A stretch of DNA of 64,000 nucleotides, taken from NCBI RefSeq assembly GCF_016765675.1, contig NZ_JAESWB010000168.1, positions 248,001 through 312,000 of the forward strand, written 5' to 3'. A model generated the notes under the pieces. The model saw nothing but the letters and a program-made list of their open reading frames with translations. It was not told the DNA's origin and ran no database searches. Made by a program: the position numbers and the translations under genes. The stretch is from Neobacillus paridis (GTDB lineage: Bacteria > Bacillota > Bacilli > Bacillales > Cytobacillaceae). Positions 24,210 to 35,731 of this stretch are shown piece by piece (the stretch's first letter is position 1; each line of letters starts with the position of its first letter).

Positions 24210-26888
24210 ATGAAGTTCCATGAGATGGAGATCAAACAAGTAGAAAAAGTCTTAGAAACCGACTTTTCAACAGGATTAACAGAAGAAGAAGTCAAGATGA
24301 GGATTGAACGTTACGGATTTAATGAGTTGGCGGAAGGGGAAAAACAATCTGCTTTACTGCTATTCTTCAGCCAATTTAAAGATTTTATGGTCTTGGTTTT
24401 GCTTGCGGCAACTTTAATTTCCGGCCTGCTGGGGGAATATATCGATGCGATTGCCATTATTGCGATCGTGATTTTAAACGGCATTCTCGGCTTTTATCAG
24501 GAAAGGCGGGCGGAAAAATCGCTTCAGGCGTTGAAAGAATTATCGGCACCACAGGTATCTGTGCTCAGGGATGGGCATTGGATTAAAGTGCCTTCGAAAG
24601 AAATTGTCATTGGTGACATCTTGAAATTTGCCAGTGGGGATCGGATTGGTGCCGATGTCCGCATCATTGAAGCGAATAGTTTGGAAATTGAAGAATCAGC
24701 ATTGACAGGTGAATCCGTGCCGGTAGCAAAACATACCGATTGTTTAGCGAATCCGAATCTCGGTATTGGTGATATGGAAAATATCGCCTTCATGGGTACG
24801 ATGGTGACAAGAGGAAGCGGTATCGGTGTTGTCATGGCAACGGGAATGAAATCGGCGATGGGACAAATTGCCGGTCTTCTGCAAGAGGCAGAGTCACAGG
24901 AGACCCCGCTGCAACGCCGGTTGGAACAATTAGGCAAGATTTTAATAGCGGTCGCCTTATTTCTCACTATTCTTGTTGTTGTCATCGGAGTGCTGCGCGG
25001 CCACGATATTTATACGATGTTTTTAGCTGGTGTATCGTTGGCAGTGGCAGCTATACCTGAAGGACTGCCAGCGATTGTCACGGTAGCACTTTCGCTTGGC
25101 GTCCAAAAAATGATCCGACAAAAAGCGATCGTTCGTAAACTACCGGCGGTTGAAACATTAGGTTGTGCATCGGTCATTTGTTCTGATAAGACAGGAACGA
25201 TGACCCAAAATAAAATGACCGTTACCCATTTATGGAGTGGTGGAAATACTTGGACGGTTGATGGGATTGGGTATCAGCCGATCGGAAATTTTTATCGTAA
25301 TAAACAAAAAGTCAATCCTAAAGAGGAAAAAGCATTACAACAAATGCTAATTTTTGGAATGCTGTGTAATCATTCTGATATCTACCAAGAGGAGGAACAA
25401 TTTCATCTTGATGGTGACCCGACTGAAGGAGCATTACTGGTCAGTGCGATGAAAGCTGGTTTTACCCGACCAAAACTATTGGAGGAGTTCACCATTATCA
25501 AGGAGTTCCCGTTCGATTCTTCCCGAAAGATGATGAGCGTTCATGTAAAGGACAGGCAAGGACGTAACTTCATTATTACAAAGGGTGCTCCGGATGTCAT
25601 CTTGGGAAATTGTGAATCGATTCTTTGGGAGGGGAGATCGCAATTTTTAAATCAGGAGAAGCAAGGCAAAGTTCAGGATGCAATTAATCATCTCGCATCT
25701 AATGCTCTTAGAACGATTGCCATAGCGTTTAAATCCATTCCCGCTAATACGATTATTTTAAGTGAACAAGAAGCGGAAAAGGCGCTCACTTTAATCGGAA
25801 TCCAAGGAATGATCGACCCGCCTCGCCCAGAAGTAAAAGATGCTGTAAGAGAATGTAAAGAGGCAGGCATTAAAACGGTTATGATTACCGGTGACCATGT
25901 CATTACCGCTAAAGCAATTGCCGCTCAACTGGGAATATTAACAGAAAAAAGCAAAGTGCTAGATGGAAACGGCTTATCTCAAATGACCGTTGAAGAATTG
26001 GAAGCAGTTGTTGAAGATGTATCTGTGTTTGCGCGGGTATCACCCGAGCATAAATTAAAAATTGTTAAGGCTCTGCAAAATCGCGGTCATATCGTGGCGA
26101 TGACGGGGGACGGGGTGAATGATGCTCCGGCAATTAAAGCAGCTGATATTGGTGTTGCTATGGGGATCACCGGCACGGATGTGGCCAAAGAGGCTTCCTC
26201 ACTCGTATTAATGGATGATAATTTTGCCACCATTAAAGCGGCGATTAAAGAAGGCAGAAACATTTACGAAAATATCCGTAAGTTTGTCCGATATTTGCTT
26301 GCTTCCAATGTTGGTGAAATAATGGTGATGTTATTTGCGATGATCTTAGCCTTGCCGCTGCCATTGGTGCCGATTCAAATTCTTTGGGTCAATCTTGTTA
26401 CAGATGGGCTGCCGGCGATGGCACTTGGACTCGATAAACCGGAAGAGAACGTGATGAAGCGGGCTCCCAGAAGCCCTAATGAAGGTGTCTTTTCACGTGG
26501 ACTCGGCTGGAAAGTGGTTTCGCGGGGATTTTTGATTGGAATCGTCACTTTAATAGCATTTATGGTTGTTTACCACGATGATCCGGAGCAATTGGAATAC
26601 GCTCAAACGGTTGCTTTCGCCACACTTGTTATGGCCCAACTGATCCATGTTTTTGATTGCCGCAGCGAAATTTCCATTTTGTCACGGAATCCATTTGGCA
26701 ATCAATATCTGGTTTGGGCCGTCATCTCCTCTCTGGTTTTAATGTTGGTGGTCATTTATTATCCACCGTTGCAGCCGGTATTTCATACACTGCCGATTGA
26801 GGCAGACGATTGGTTGTTAATTCTTGGCTTATCCTCGATTCCAACTTTTTTATTAGCGGGTTCATTTTTATTAAGAAAAACAAAATAA
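24210..26888 (+). CDS. yloB: Calcium-transporting P-type ATPase (SERCA-like, YloB)
   Basis: An 892-residue P2A-type ATPase expected to export Ca2+. Phosphorylation site [12 protein letters not shown] (about 327-338), actuator loop LTGES (about 170-174), hinge [12 protein letters not shown] and the transmembrane ion-site motifs AIPEGLP (M4) and [13 protein letters not shown] (M6) are all present. The PEGLP and N..TD pattern is diagnostic of SERCA-like calcium pumps. About ten membrane segments. B. subtilis YloB is reported to be sporulation-linked. Flanked by a divergent rqcH and a strong terminator, so likely a single-gene unit. Confidence 0.95.
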   Translation: MKFHEMEIKQVEKVLETDFSTGLTEEEVKMRIERYGFNELAEGEKQSALLLFFSQFKDFMVLVLLAATLISGLLGEYIDAIAIIAIVILNGILGFYQERRAEKSLQALKELSAPQVSVLRDGHWIKVPSKEIVIGDILKFASGDRIGADVRIIEANSLEIEESALTGESVPVAKHTDCLANPNLGIGDMENIAFMGTMVTRGSGIGVVMATGMKSAMGQIAGLLQEAESQETPLQRRLEQLGKILIAVALFLTILVVVIGVLRGHDIYTMFLAGVSLAVAAIPEGLPAIVTVALSLGVQKMIRQKAIVRKLPAVETLGCASVICSDKTGTMTQNKMTVTHLWSGGNTWTVDGIGYQPIGNFYRNKQKVNPKEEKALQQMLIFGMLCNHSDIYQEEEQFHLDGDPTEGALLVSAMKAGFTRPKLLEEFTIIKEFPFDSSRKMMSVHVKDRQGRNFIITKGAPDVILGNCESILWEGRSQFLNQEKQGKVQDAINHLASNALRTIAIAFKSIPANTIILSEQEAEKALTLIGIQGMIDPPRPEVKDAVRECKEAGIKTVMITGDHVITAKAIAAQLGILTEKSKVLDGNGLSQMTVEELEAVVEDVSVFARVSPEHKLKIVKALQNRGHIVAMTGDGVNDAPAIKAADIGVAMGITGTDVAKEASSLVLMDDNFATIKAAIKEGRNIYENIRKFVRYLLASNVGEIMVMLFAMILALPLPLVPIQILWVNLVTDGLPAMALGLDKPEENVMKRAPRSPNEGVFSRGLGWKVVSRGFLIGIVTLIAFMVVYHDDPEQLEYAQTVAFATLVMAQLIHVFDCRSEISILSRNPFGNQYLVWAVISSLVLMLVVIYYPPLQPVFHTLPIEADDWLLILGLSSIPTFLLAGSFLLRKTK

Positions 26889-26899
26889 AGTATGTTATA

Positions 26900-26945
26900 A
26901 TCCAAAAGGTAATAGAATCCATTCTATTACCTTTTGGATTTTTCT
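26900..26945 (+). terminator. Long hairpin terminator after yloB
   Basis: A perfect 19-base inverted repeat (26900-26918 with 26921-26939) separated by two bases, then a T-run. The innermost pairs must open to form a real loop. Confidence 0.88.
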
Positions 26946-26982
26946 TCTGAATATCCTTTTCAATGAATGGATGTGCGTGAAT

Positions 26983-27858
26983 ATGGTAAACAGTATGACG
27001 GGTTTTGGAAGAGGGAAGGCAGCATCTGATTCCTTTTCCGTAAATGTGGAGATTAAATCAGTGAACCACCGTTTTTGTGAAATGAATATTCGGATGCCAA
27101 GGCAACTGTTAAAAATTGAAGACAAAATTAAAAAAATCGTAAATCGGCATATTCATCGTGGAAGGGTTGAAGTGTTTATCGGCTTGGAAGGGGAAGGCAT
27201 TATTTCCCGAAAAATTCAGGTTGACTGGAAGTTGATTGATGAATATATCCAATTTATTAAACAAGCCCAGACCAAATATGGGATGGAGGGGTCCATCACT
27301 CTGCATGATTTATTAAACCGTTCGGACCTAATACATATAGAAGAAAATGAAGTTGATAACGATGAATTGTCGGAATTAGTGATTCGTGCTGCCGGGGAGG
27401 CAATTGCCCAACTGAAGCAAATGCGAGTGGCTGAAGGAGAAACACTAAAAATGGATCTTGAGGCAATCATTGTTCAATTAGAAACAATTGTGACTGATCT
27501 GCAACAGGATGCCCCGATCGTTGTCCAATCTTATAAAGAGCGGATTTTAAAAAGAGTGCAGGAATATGTTAGCGGACAAATAGATGAGTCAAGGATTTTA
27601 ACTGAGGTAGCCATTTTTGCTGAAAAAGCCGATATTAATGAAGAAATCATCAGATTAAAAAGTCATATCGGGCAATTTAAGCAAACCCTGAATGTTCATG
27701 AACCCATTGGCCGGAAGCTCGATTTCCTTGTGCAGGAAATGAATCGGGAGGCTAACACAATTGGGTCGAAGGCTAATGATGCCAATATAGCTAAAAAGGT
27801 AGTCGAAATGAAGAGTTTACTCGAAAAACTAAAGGAACAAGTTCAAAATATTGAATAG
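26983..27858 (+). CDS. yloC: YicC/YloC family endoribonuclease
   Basis: A 291-residue YicC-family protein. Family members are reported to be endoribonucleases acting on RNA including small RNAs; the Bacillus substrate is not known. The N-terminal signature SMTGFGRGK and the C-terminal DUF1732-type block (KLDFLVQEMNREANTIGSKA) are present. ATG 26983 is chosen to give the family-like start MVNSMTGFGRG; ATG 26971 is in frame. It leads the conserved yloC-remA-gmk-rpoZ cluster. Confidence 0.9.
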   Translation: MVNSMTGFGRGKAASDSFSVNVEIKSVNHRFCEMNIRMPRQLLKIEDKIKKIVNRHIHRGRVEVFIGLEGEGIISRKIQVDWKLIDEYIQFIKQAQTKYGMEGSITLHDLLNRSDLIHIEENEVDNDELSELVIRAAGEAIAQLKQMRVAEGETLKMDLEAIIVQLETIVTDLQQDAPIVVQSYKERILKRVQEYVSGQIDESRILTEVAIFAEKADINEEIIRLKSHIGQFKQTLNVHEPIGRKLDFLVQEMNREANTIGSKANDANIAKKVVEMKSLLEKLKEQVQNIE

Positions 27859-27919
27859 TAGTAGTTTACAAAAAGTTTGACGCGGCCAAAATATTATTAA
27901 TGATGATTGGATGGTAATC

Positions 27920-28808
<889 letters not shown>

Positions 28809-28809
28809 G

Positions 28810-29031
28810 ATGTTATATCCATCGATAGATTCTTTATTAGAGAAAATTGATTCAAAATATTCACTGGTTTCAGTAGCTGCCAAGCGTGCCCGCCAAATGC
28901 AGCTTGAAAAGAATGAAAGATTACCCAAGTATGTTTCTTATAAACATGTGGGCAAGGCACTGGAGGAAATAAACAGCGGCATATTGACTTACCGGATTGC
29001 TAAAAAAGCGGAAACACCTGCCGAACAATAA
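28810..29031 (+). CDS. rpoZ: RNA polymerase omega subunit
   Basis: A 73-residue omega subunit that helps assemble RNA polymerase around beta-prime. The family core [14 protein letters not shown] (about 17-30) is intact. GGAGG at 28796-28800 lies at the end of gmk and sets the ATG at 28810. Ends the yloC-remA-gmk-rpoZ unit with a terminator. Confidence 0.96.
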   Translation: MLYPSIDSLLEKIDSKYSLVSVAAKRARQMQLEKNERLPKYVSYKHVGKALEEINSGILTYRIAKKAETPAEQ

Positions 29032-29060
29032 TTGCAATGAAACTAATAAAGGACCGAAAC

Positions 29061-29106
29061 AAAGGCCTGACGATAAGGGGAATCCTTAAATGTCAGCCTT
29101 TTTTGT
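29061..29106 (+). terminator. Rho-independent terminator of rpoZ
   Basis: Outer stem AAAGGC-TGAC with GTCA-GCCTTT (one bulge) and an inner stem TAAGG with CCTTA, followed by T-run. Confidence 0.85.
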
Positions 29107-29234
29107 TTACAAAAAGGTTTAAAATAGCTTTCTGTATTATTGAGATTTTTGTCGATTAAAGAAGGAAAATAGTGAAAAAATTTTTCTATTCCAGCATAAT
29201 AGATAATAAAGTTGATATCTGGGGGAATCCAAAG

Positions 29235-30458
29235 ATGGTTATGAATAAAAAGATATTATTATGCGTAACTGGAGGGATAGCGGTTTACAAAGCAGCGGCG
29301 TTAACAAGCAAACTTGTCCAAGCCGGGGCAAGTGTAAAAGTCATTTTAAGTGAAGCTGCGGCACAATTTGTGACTCCGCTGACTTTTCAGGCATTATCCC
29401 GTAATGAAGTGTATACTGATACCTTTGATGAAAAAAATCCGCAAGTGATTGCTCATATAGACTTGGCAGACTGGGCCGATTTGATTCTGGTCGCTCCGGC
29501 AACAGCAAATACGATCGCAAAATTGGCGGGCGGGATTGCTGATAATATGATTACGACGACAGTGCTCGCTTCTACCGCACCTGTGTGGATCGCCCCGGCA
29601 ATGAATGTTCATATGTATGAACATCCTGCGGTAAAAAGGAATCTTGCCAGATTGGATGAGTATGGTTACCAATTCATTGAACCTGGGGAAGGCTATTTGG
29701 CTTGCGGATATGTCGGAAAAGGCCGGCTGGAAGAACCAGAGAAAATAGTGGCATTAATGGAGCAATATTTTGTCAGCAGCAATACCGAGCCCTTAAAGGG
29801 AAAAACGGTGCTCATTACAGCAGGACCGACACGCGAAAAAATAGATCCGGTCCGGTTTATTTCCAATCATTCCAGCGGCAAAATGGGGTATGCCCTCGCT
29901 GAAGAAGCCAAGAAACAAGGTGCTCACGTCATTTTAGTGTCCGGACCGGTCCAGCTGCCAAAACCATCGGGGATTGACGTCGTCAGTGTCGAAAGTGCTG
30001 AAGACATGTATCAAGCCGTTCTGAACGTCTTTGATGAGGCGGATATTGTGATTAAAACAGCTGCTGTGGCTGACTATCGTCCCAGGGTTTCCTATGACCA
30101 TAAAGTGAAAAAGCAAACGGGTAATGTCATGATCGAGCTTGAAAGAACAAAGGATATCTTGCTTGAATTAGGAAAAAGGAAAACAAAGCAAATCCTGGTC
30201 GGCTTTGCTGCTGAAACCAATAACCTAGCTGAATATGCCCAAGCAAAACTGAAGAAAAAAAATGCCGACATGATTGTTGCCAACAATGTAAAAGCAGAGG
30301 GGGCAGGTTTCGGCACCGACACAAACATTGTCACCTTGTTTAAACGGGATGGCACTGTTAGCGAATTACCCATTATGTCAAAAACGGCCGTTGCCCAAAA
30401 AATTATCGAAGAAATAACTGTTTTGTTGAAGGATCTGAATAAACATGAAAATTGCTAG
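29235..30458 (+). CDS. coaBC: Bifunctional phosphopantothenoylcysteine decarboxylase/synthase
   Basis: A 407-residue coenzyme A biosynthesis enzyme. The N-terminal CoaC flavodoxin-like domain has PAMNVHMY (about 120-127) with the active asparagine, and GYLACGYVGKGR with the catalytic cysteine. The C-terminal CoaB domain (about 190-400) begins VLITAGPTREKIDPVRFISN. ATG 29235 is favoured by GGGGGAA at 29221-29227; ATG 29241 is in frame, and the frame is open upstream to 29172. Overlaps priA by 14 bases. Confidence 0.96.
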   Translation: MVMNKKILLCVTGGIAVYKAAALTSKLVQAGASVKVILSEAAAQFVTPLTFQALSRNEVYTDTFDEKNPQVIAHIDLADWADLILVAPATANTIAKLAGGIADNMITTTVLASTAPVWIAPAMNVHMYEHPAVKRNLARLDEYGYQFIEPGEGYLACGYVGKGRLEEPEKIVALMEQYFVSSNTEPLKGKTVLITAGPTREKIDPVRFISNHSSGKMGYALAEEAKKQGAHVILVSGPVQLPKPSGIDVVSVESAEDMYQAVLNVFDEADIVIKTAAVADYRPRVSYDHKVKKQTGNVMIELERTKDILLELGKRKTKQILVGFAAETNNLAEYAQAKLKKKNADMIVANNVKAEGAGFGTDTNIVTLFKRDGTVSELPIMSKTAVAQKIIEEITVLLKDLNKHENC

Positions 30459-32856
30459 TGTCATCGTTGATGTTCCGGCAAAACAAACAGATAAGCCATT
30501 CGATTATCTGATTCCCGAAGATTGGACGGAAACGATGCAACCAGGCATGAGAGTGATAGTTCCTTTTGGGCCGCGAAAAATTCAAGGCTTTGTGACGGAA
30601 ATAAAGGACAAATCGGAGTTTAAGCAGTTAAAGGAAATTATTGCACCAATGGATCTGGAACCGGTTTTGAATAAGGAATTATTGCATCTGGGCGAATGGT
30701 TAACCGAAACCTCACTATGCTTTAAAATTTTTGCCTACCAGGCAATGCTCCCTGCTGCCCTGAAAGCAAAATATGAAAAAAAGGTACGACTGGCCCCTGG
30801 AAAGGAAGTGGCTGTTTTACCAAGTTCACTGCAAGCGATTTTTGCTGACAATAAAAAGCTTGAGTGGGAAGAGGTGTTAAAAAGCGGCTTAGTCCCCCTT
30901 TTACAGCGTGAGGCTGCCAAAGGTCATCTTGAAGTTGTTTATGAGGTAAAAGAAAGAGTTAAGAAAAAGCAGGTGAAGGTTATTCGACCGTTGTTTCCCC
31001 CTGCTGAAATTAAGGCAGAAATGGAGAGGCTGCCGGCCAATGCGGAAAAACAAAGGCAGGTGTTAGATTACTTTATCGAGCACCAAGATCCAGTCGAACA
31101 AAAACAGCTGCTGACGATCGTTCAAACTTCTCCTTCTACTGTAAAGGCGTTGGTTGAGAAGGGGCTGCTTTCCGAGGATGAAATGGAAGTATATCGCGAC
31201 CCATTTGAAAATCGAGTTTTTGAGCATACTGCTCCATTGCCATTAACAAAGGCTCAAACTGCTGCAATCTCTCCTATTTTAAAGGCAATTGAGGCCAAAC
31301 GGCATGAAGTATTTTTACTTTACGGGGTAACCGGGAGCGGAAAAACAGAAATATATTTACAAGCGATTCAGGATGTCATCGATAAAGGGAAAGAGGCTAT
31401 CGTCCTCGTACCGGAAATTTCCTTAACACCGCAAATGGTGAACCGTTTCAAAGGAAGATTTGGAGATTTAGTGGCGGTCATGCACAGTGGACTATCTGCT
31501 GGGGAAAAGTATGATGAATGGCGCAAAATACAGCGGAAAGAGGTCAAGGTTGTTGTTGGAGCCAGGTCGGCCATTTTCGCCCCGTTTGAAAACATTGGCA
31601 TCATCATTATCGATGAAGAGCATGAAACGAGCTATAAACAGGAAGATATGCCGCGTTATCATGCCCGAGATGTTGCGATAGAAAGGGCAAAAGTCTATAG
31701 CTGTCCCGTAGTCTTAGGAAGTGCCACTCCTTCATTGGAATCATTTGCCAGGGCGCAAAAAAAGGTATACCATCTGTTAACGCTGTCAAATAGGATGAAC
31801 AATAAACCGCTGCCCCCGGTGGAAATTATTGATATGCGTGAAGAACTTCGTGCCGAAAACCGATCGATGTTTTCGCGCAAGCTGTTTTCAAAGCTTAAGG
31901 ACCGGCTGGAAAAAAAACAACAGTCTGTCCTATTATTAAACAAGCGGGGGCACTCGTCATTTGTCATGTGCCGGGATTGCGGTTACGTTGTGAATTGTCC
32001 AAATTGCGATATCTCGCTGACCTATCATCGGGCCGGAAACCGGATGAAATGCCATTATTGCGGTTATGAAAGCAATATACCGAATGTGTGTCCGGAATGT
32101 TCAAGTGAATATATTCGCTATTTTGGCACTGGTACGCAAAAGGTTGAAGAGGAATTGGGAAAAATTCTTCCCGAAGCAAGGGTCATCCGGATGGACGTTG
32201 ATACAACCGGAAGAAAAGGCTCCCACGAAAAATTATTAAAGGATTTTCGCGATGGCAAGGCCGATATTTTATTAGGCACGCAAATGATTGCTAAAGGACT
32301 CGATTTTCCTAACATTACCTTAGTCGGTGTTTTGTCCGCTGATACAATGCTGCATTTACCGGATTTTCGTTCTTCTGAAAAAACATTTCAATTATTGACA
32401 CAGGTCAGCGGGCGGGCAGGAAGACATCAATTGCCTGGAGAAGTCGTAATTCAAACCTATACTCCGGAGCATTATAGCATCGAATTAGCAGGGATGCAGA
32501 ATTATGATTATTTTTATCAACGGGAAATGATGATGCGAAAAATCCATCATTATCCGCCATTCTATTATTTAGTGTTGGTCACCGTTACCCATGAACAATT
32601 AATGAAGGCAGTTGCAGAAACGGAGAAAATTGTTAATTATCTAAGATCGCAAGTTTCCAATCAAGCCGTCATTCTTGGGCCGGCGGCATCACCGATACCC
32701 AGGATTAATAATAGATATCGCTATCAATGTCTGATAAAATACAAACGGGAACCGAATCTAACAAATGTTCTAAAGAAAATTCTTGATCAATACCAGAAAG
32801 AAGCCAGAAATGGACTACAGGTATCGATAGACGTCAACCCGTTTATCTTAATGTAA
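30445..32856 (+). CDS. priA: Primosomal replication restart helicase PriA
   Basis: An 803-residue DEAH-type 3'-5' helicase that restarts stalled forks and loads DnaB through DnaD/DnaB/DnaI in Bacillus. Walker A GVTGSGKTEIY (about 293-303) and DEEH (about 391-394) are present. Two zinc-binding sites are formed by CRDCGYVVNCPNC (about 508-520), CHYCG and CPEC. Full length for the family. Translationally coupled to coaBC. Confidence 0.97.
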   Translation: MKIASVIVDVPAKQTDKPFDYLIPEDWTETMQPGMRVIVPFGPRKIQGFVTEIKDKSEFKQLKEIIAPMDLEPVLNKELLHLGEWLTETSLCFKIFAYQAMLPAALKAKYEKKVRLAPGKEVAVLPSSLQAIFADNKKLEWEEVLKSGLVPLLQREAAKGHLEVVYEVKERVKKKQVKVIRPLFPPAEIKAEMERLPANAEKQRQVLDYFIEHQDPVEQKQLLTIVQTSPSTVKALVEKGLLSEDEMEVYRDPFENRVFEHTAPLPLTKAQTAAISPILKAIEAKRHEVFLLYGVTGSGKTEIYLQAIQDVIDKGKEAIVLVPEISLTPQMVNRFKGRFGDLVAVMHSGLSAGEKYDEWRKIQRKEVKVVVGARSAIFAPFENIGIIIIDEEHETSYKQEDMPRYHARDVAIERAKVYSCPVVLGSATPSLESFARAQKKVYHLLTLSNRMNNKPLPPVEIIDMREELRAENRSMFSRKLFSKLKDRLEKKQQSVLLLNKRGHSSFVMCRDCGYVVNCPNCDISLTYHRAGNRMKCHYCGYESNIPNVCPECSSEYIRYFGTGTQKVEEELGKILPEARVIRMDVDTTGRKGSHEKLLKDFRDGKADILLGTQMIAKGLDFPNITLVGVLSADTMLHLPDFRSSEKTFQLLTQVSGRAGRHQLPGEVVIQTYTPEHYSIELAGMQNYDYFYQREMMMRKIHHYPPFYYLVLVTVTHEQLMKAVAETEKIVNYLRSQVSNQAVILGPAASPIPRINNRYRYQCLIKYKREPNLTNVLKKILDQYQKEARNGLQVSIDVNPFILM

Positions 32857-32920
32857 TCTGGGTGAGAATGATAAGTAATTAATTTTATATATAGAGATCA
32901 ATCTAGACGGAGGAACTATT

Positions 32921-33406
32921 TTGACGGTACGTAAAATTGTAAACTACCCAGCAGCGATCCTGGAACTGAAATGTAAAGAAGTTGTCAAGTTTGACAAAAA
33001 ACTAGGAAAAGTGCTGGATGATATGTATGATACGATGATTGAATTTGATGGTGTTGGTCTTGCTGCCCCGCAAATTGGTTTAGATGCGCGAATTGCTATC
33101 GTTGATATTGATGATGATTCGGGAACAATTGAAATGATTAATCCCCGCATCGTTAAGCAAGAAGGGGAACAAACAGGACCTGAAGGCTGCTTAAGCTTTC
33201 CCGGATTATATGGCGAAGTAACGAGACCAAATTATGTAAAAATCGAAGCGTTTGATCGTAAAGGCAGACCATATACCCTTGAGGCAGAAGATTTTCTTGC
33301 CAGGGCGATTCAACATGAAATTGATCACCTGGATGGGATCTTATTTACCACAAAAGTTTCCCGATATTTAGAAGAAGATGAGCTGGAAGGAGCGGAATGT
33401 GAATGA
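32921..33406 (+). CDS. def: Peptide deformylase
   Basis: A 161-residue metalloenzyme removing the formyl group from nascent N-termini. All three motifs are present: [10 protein letters not shown] (about 45-54), EGCLSFPG (about 88-95) and QHEIDHLDG (about 130-138), giving the Cys-His-His metal site and catalytic glutamate. The start is TTG at 32921 with GGAGG at 32909-32913. ATGA overlap with fmt. Confidence 0.96.
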   Translation: MTVRKIVNYPAAILELKCKEVVKFDKKLGKVLDDMYDTMIEFDGVGLAAPQIGLDARIAIVDIDDDSGTIEMINPRIVKQEGEQTGPEGCLSFPGLYGEVTRPNYVKIEAFDRKGRPYTLEAEDFLARAIQHEIDHLDGILFTTKVSRYLEEDELEGAECE

Positions 33407-34347
33407 CGAGAATTGTTTTTATGGGTACTCCTGACTTCTCTGTCCCGGTATTAAAGCAAATCATTGAAGATGGCTATGATGTGATTGGAGTGGTGACCCA
33501 GCCAGACCGGCCGGTGGGAAGAAAAAGGGTTTTAACACCGCCACCGGTAAAAGCAGAAGCGTTGAAGCATGGAATTCCGATATTTCAGCCTGAAAAGATC
33601 CGGCAGCCGGATGAACTGCAGAAGATCCTGGAACTTAAGCCAGATTTAATTGTGACTGCTGCCTTTGGCCAAATCTTACCAAAGGAATTATTGGAAGCCC
33701 CTAAATATGGCTGCATTAATGTCCATGCCTCACTGCTCCCTGAGCTGCGCGGCGGGGCTCCGATTCATTATGCCATATTGCAAGGAAAGCAAAAAACCGG
33801 GATTACGATTATGTATATGGCTGAAAAATTGGATGCCGGGGATATCCTCACGACTGTGGAAGTTCCGATTGACGAGGAGGATAATGTTGGAACACTTCAT
33901 GATAAATTAAGCGCTGCTGGTGCTAAACTTTTATCAGAGACATTGCCCAAACTATTGGCAGGACTTCTTACAGCCATTCCGCAAAAAGATGCGGATGCAA
34001 CCTTTGCTCCCAATATTAAGAGAGAACAGGAAAAAATTGACTGGAACAAGACAGGAGAGGAGATCTACAATCACATTCGCGGTTTAAACCCATGGCCAGT
34101 TGCCTTTACCACTTTCAATGGTCAAGTATATAAAATTTGGAAGGCGCAAAAAGTGAACGGGGTAACAGGAAGTCAGCCGGGTGTCATTGTGAAAATCGAA
34201 AAAGATGGAATGATCGTTAGCAGTGGAAACGAAACAGCGATTAAAATTACCGAATTGCAACCCGCTGGAAAAACAAAAATGAAATGTGAACAATTTTTAC
34301 GAGGAGCGGGGGATAAAATTACTATAGGCAGTAAATTAGGAGAATAA
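33403..34347 (+). CDS. fmt: Methionyl-tRNA formyltransferase
   Basis: A 314-residue enzyme that formylates initiator Met-tRNA using 10-formyl-THF. The catalytic domain holds [10 protein letters not shown] (about 6-15), [15 protein letters not shown] (about 109-123) and the distal aspartate in KLDAGDIL; a C-terminal OB-like domain follows (about 205-310). Overlap with def couples the formylation and deformylation genes. Confidence 0.97.
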   Translation: MTRIVFMGTPDFSVPVLKQIIEDGYDVIGVVTQPDRPVGRKRVLTPPPVKAEALKHGIPIFQPEKIRQPDELQKILELKPDLIVTAAFGQILPKELLEAPKYGCINVHASLLPELRGGAPIHYAILQGKQKTGITIMYMAEKLDAGDILTTVEVPIDEEDNVGTLHDKLSAAGAKLLSETLPKLLAGLLTAIPQKDADATFAPNIKREQEKIDWNKTGEEIYNHIRGLNPWPVAFTTFNGQVYKIWKAQKVNGVTGSQPGVIVKIEKDGMIVSSGNETAIKITELQPAGKTKMKCEQFLRGAGDKITIGSKLGE

Positions 34348-34348
34348 T

Positions 34349-35728
34349 ATGACAGCAAAAGCAAAAAAGAATGTCCGAGAAACAGCACTCGATCTCCTTA
34401 TGGCGATTGAGAAGAATCAGTCATACAGCAATTTGCTCCTCAACAATGAAATAAACAAGCATCAGCTTCCCCAGAAAGATGTAGGGCTCTTGACAGAATT
34501 AATTTATGGGACATTGCAAAGAAAAATGACCTTAGATTTCTTTTTAGCGCCATTTTTAAAACAGGCGAAGAGACTCGAGAATTGGGTGTTGCAGCTTCTA
34601 CGGCTGACGCTTTATCAAATGGTTTTTCTTGATAAAATTCCCGACCGTGCCGCGATCCATGAAGCAGTTGAAATTGCCAAGAAACGGGGGCATAAAGGGA
34701 TTGCCGGATTGGTTAACGGCGTCTTAAGAACGATACAACGGGAAGGCCTGCCAGCTTTGGAGAAGATACCTGATTCATTGGAGCGGCTGGCAATCGAAAC
34801 GAGTCACCCATTATGGCTTGTAAGAAGATGGGTTGGTCAATTTGGCTATGAAATAACGAAACAAATGTGCGAGACCAACTTGACAGCTCCGCTGCAAACA
34901 GCGCGGGTCAACTTGCTGAGAATTTCCCGGGATGAATGCGTCCGACTCCTTGAAGAAGAAGGTTTTCAAATTGAAAAAAGCCCGATTATTCCCGAGGCAA
35001 TACGCTCTATAAAAGGAAATTTGGCCGCATCTCAAGCATTTAAAAGCGGCCTGTTTACGATTCAAGACGAGAGCTCGATGCTAACTGCCTATGCGCTTGA
35101 CATCAAAGAAAACGAACAGGTTTTAGATGCCTGTGCTGCCCCTGGAGGAAAAAGTACCCATATCGCGGAAAAATTAAAGCAAACGGGACAAGTGTTTTCG
35201 CTTGATCTTCATGAACATAAGGTGAAATTAATTCACGATAATGCCGACCGTTTAGGTTTGACAAATATTCACCCCCGTGTATTAGACTCGCGAATGGCGG
35301 GCAGACATTTTGACGAGGAATCGTTTGACCGTGTGCTGCTTGATGCTCCTTGTTCCGGGCTGGGCGTAATGAGAAGAAAGCCGGATATCAAGTATACGAA
35401 GCGGGAGCAAGATGTTGAACGGTTAAGCCGCATTCAACAGGATTTGTTAGATTCAGTAGCTCCATTAGTTAAAATAGGCGGAATTCTTGTGTATAGTACC
35501 TGTACTGTGGACCAACAGGAAAATAACGGGACAATCGAAACTTTTTTACGGAATCATCCGGAATTTCGCTTGGACCCTTCGTTGAAACAGAGAATGCCCG
35601 AAGCAATCCAACCATTGGTGAAAGACTCCGGCTTGCAAATATTTCCGCAGAATTTTGGTTCTGATGGTTTTTATATTGCTGCCTTAACAAAGGAAAAAAC
35701 AACCGTACAGGATAGAAAAGAGGTGTAA
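34349..35728 (+). CDS. rsmB: 16S rRNA (cytosine-5) methyltransferase RsmB
   Basis: A 459-residue SAM-dependent enzyme that methylates C967-equivalent cytosine in 16S rRNA. An N-terminal NusB-like domain (about 5-140) is followed by the Sun/RsmB catalytic domain. SAM motif DACAAPGGKSTHIAE (about 258-272), DAPCSGLG with one catalytic cysteine and STCTVDQQENN with the other are seen. It starts 1 base after fmt. Confidence 0.95.
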   Translation: MTAKAKKNVRETALDLLMAIEKNQSYSNLLLNNEINKHQLPQKDVGLLTELIYGTLQRKMTLDFFLAPFLKQAKRLENWVLQLLRLTLYQMVFLDKIPDRAAIHEAVEIAKKRGHKGIAGLVNGVLRTIQREGLPALEKIPDSLERLAIETSHPLWLVRRWVGQFGYEITKQMCETNLTAPLQTARVNLLRISRDECVRLLEEEGFQIEKSPIIPEAIRSIKGNLAASQAFKSGLFTIQDESSMLTAYALDIKENEQVLDACAAPGGKSTHIAEKLKQTGQVFSLDLHEHKVKLIHDNADRLGLTNIHPRVLDSRMAGRHFDEESFDRVLLDAPCSGLGVMRRKPDIKYTKREQDVERLSRIQQDLLDSVAPLVKIGGILVYSTCTVDQQENNGTIETFLRNHPEFRLDPSLKQRMPEAIQPLVKDSGLQIFPQNFGSDGFYIAALTKEKTTVQDRKEV

Positions 35729-35731
35729 CAG

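Noticed and set aside
24524-24985. 153-codon open frame on the minus strand inside yloB
   Set aside because: It lies wholly antisense to a well-conserved ATPase, has no ribosome binding site I can see, and its low-complexity product resembles no family.
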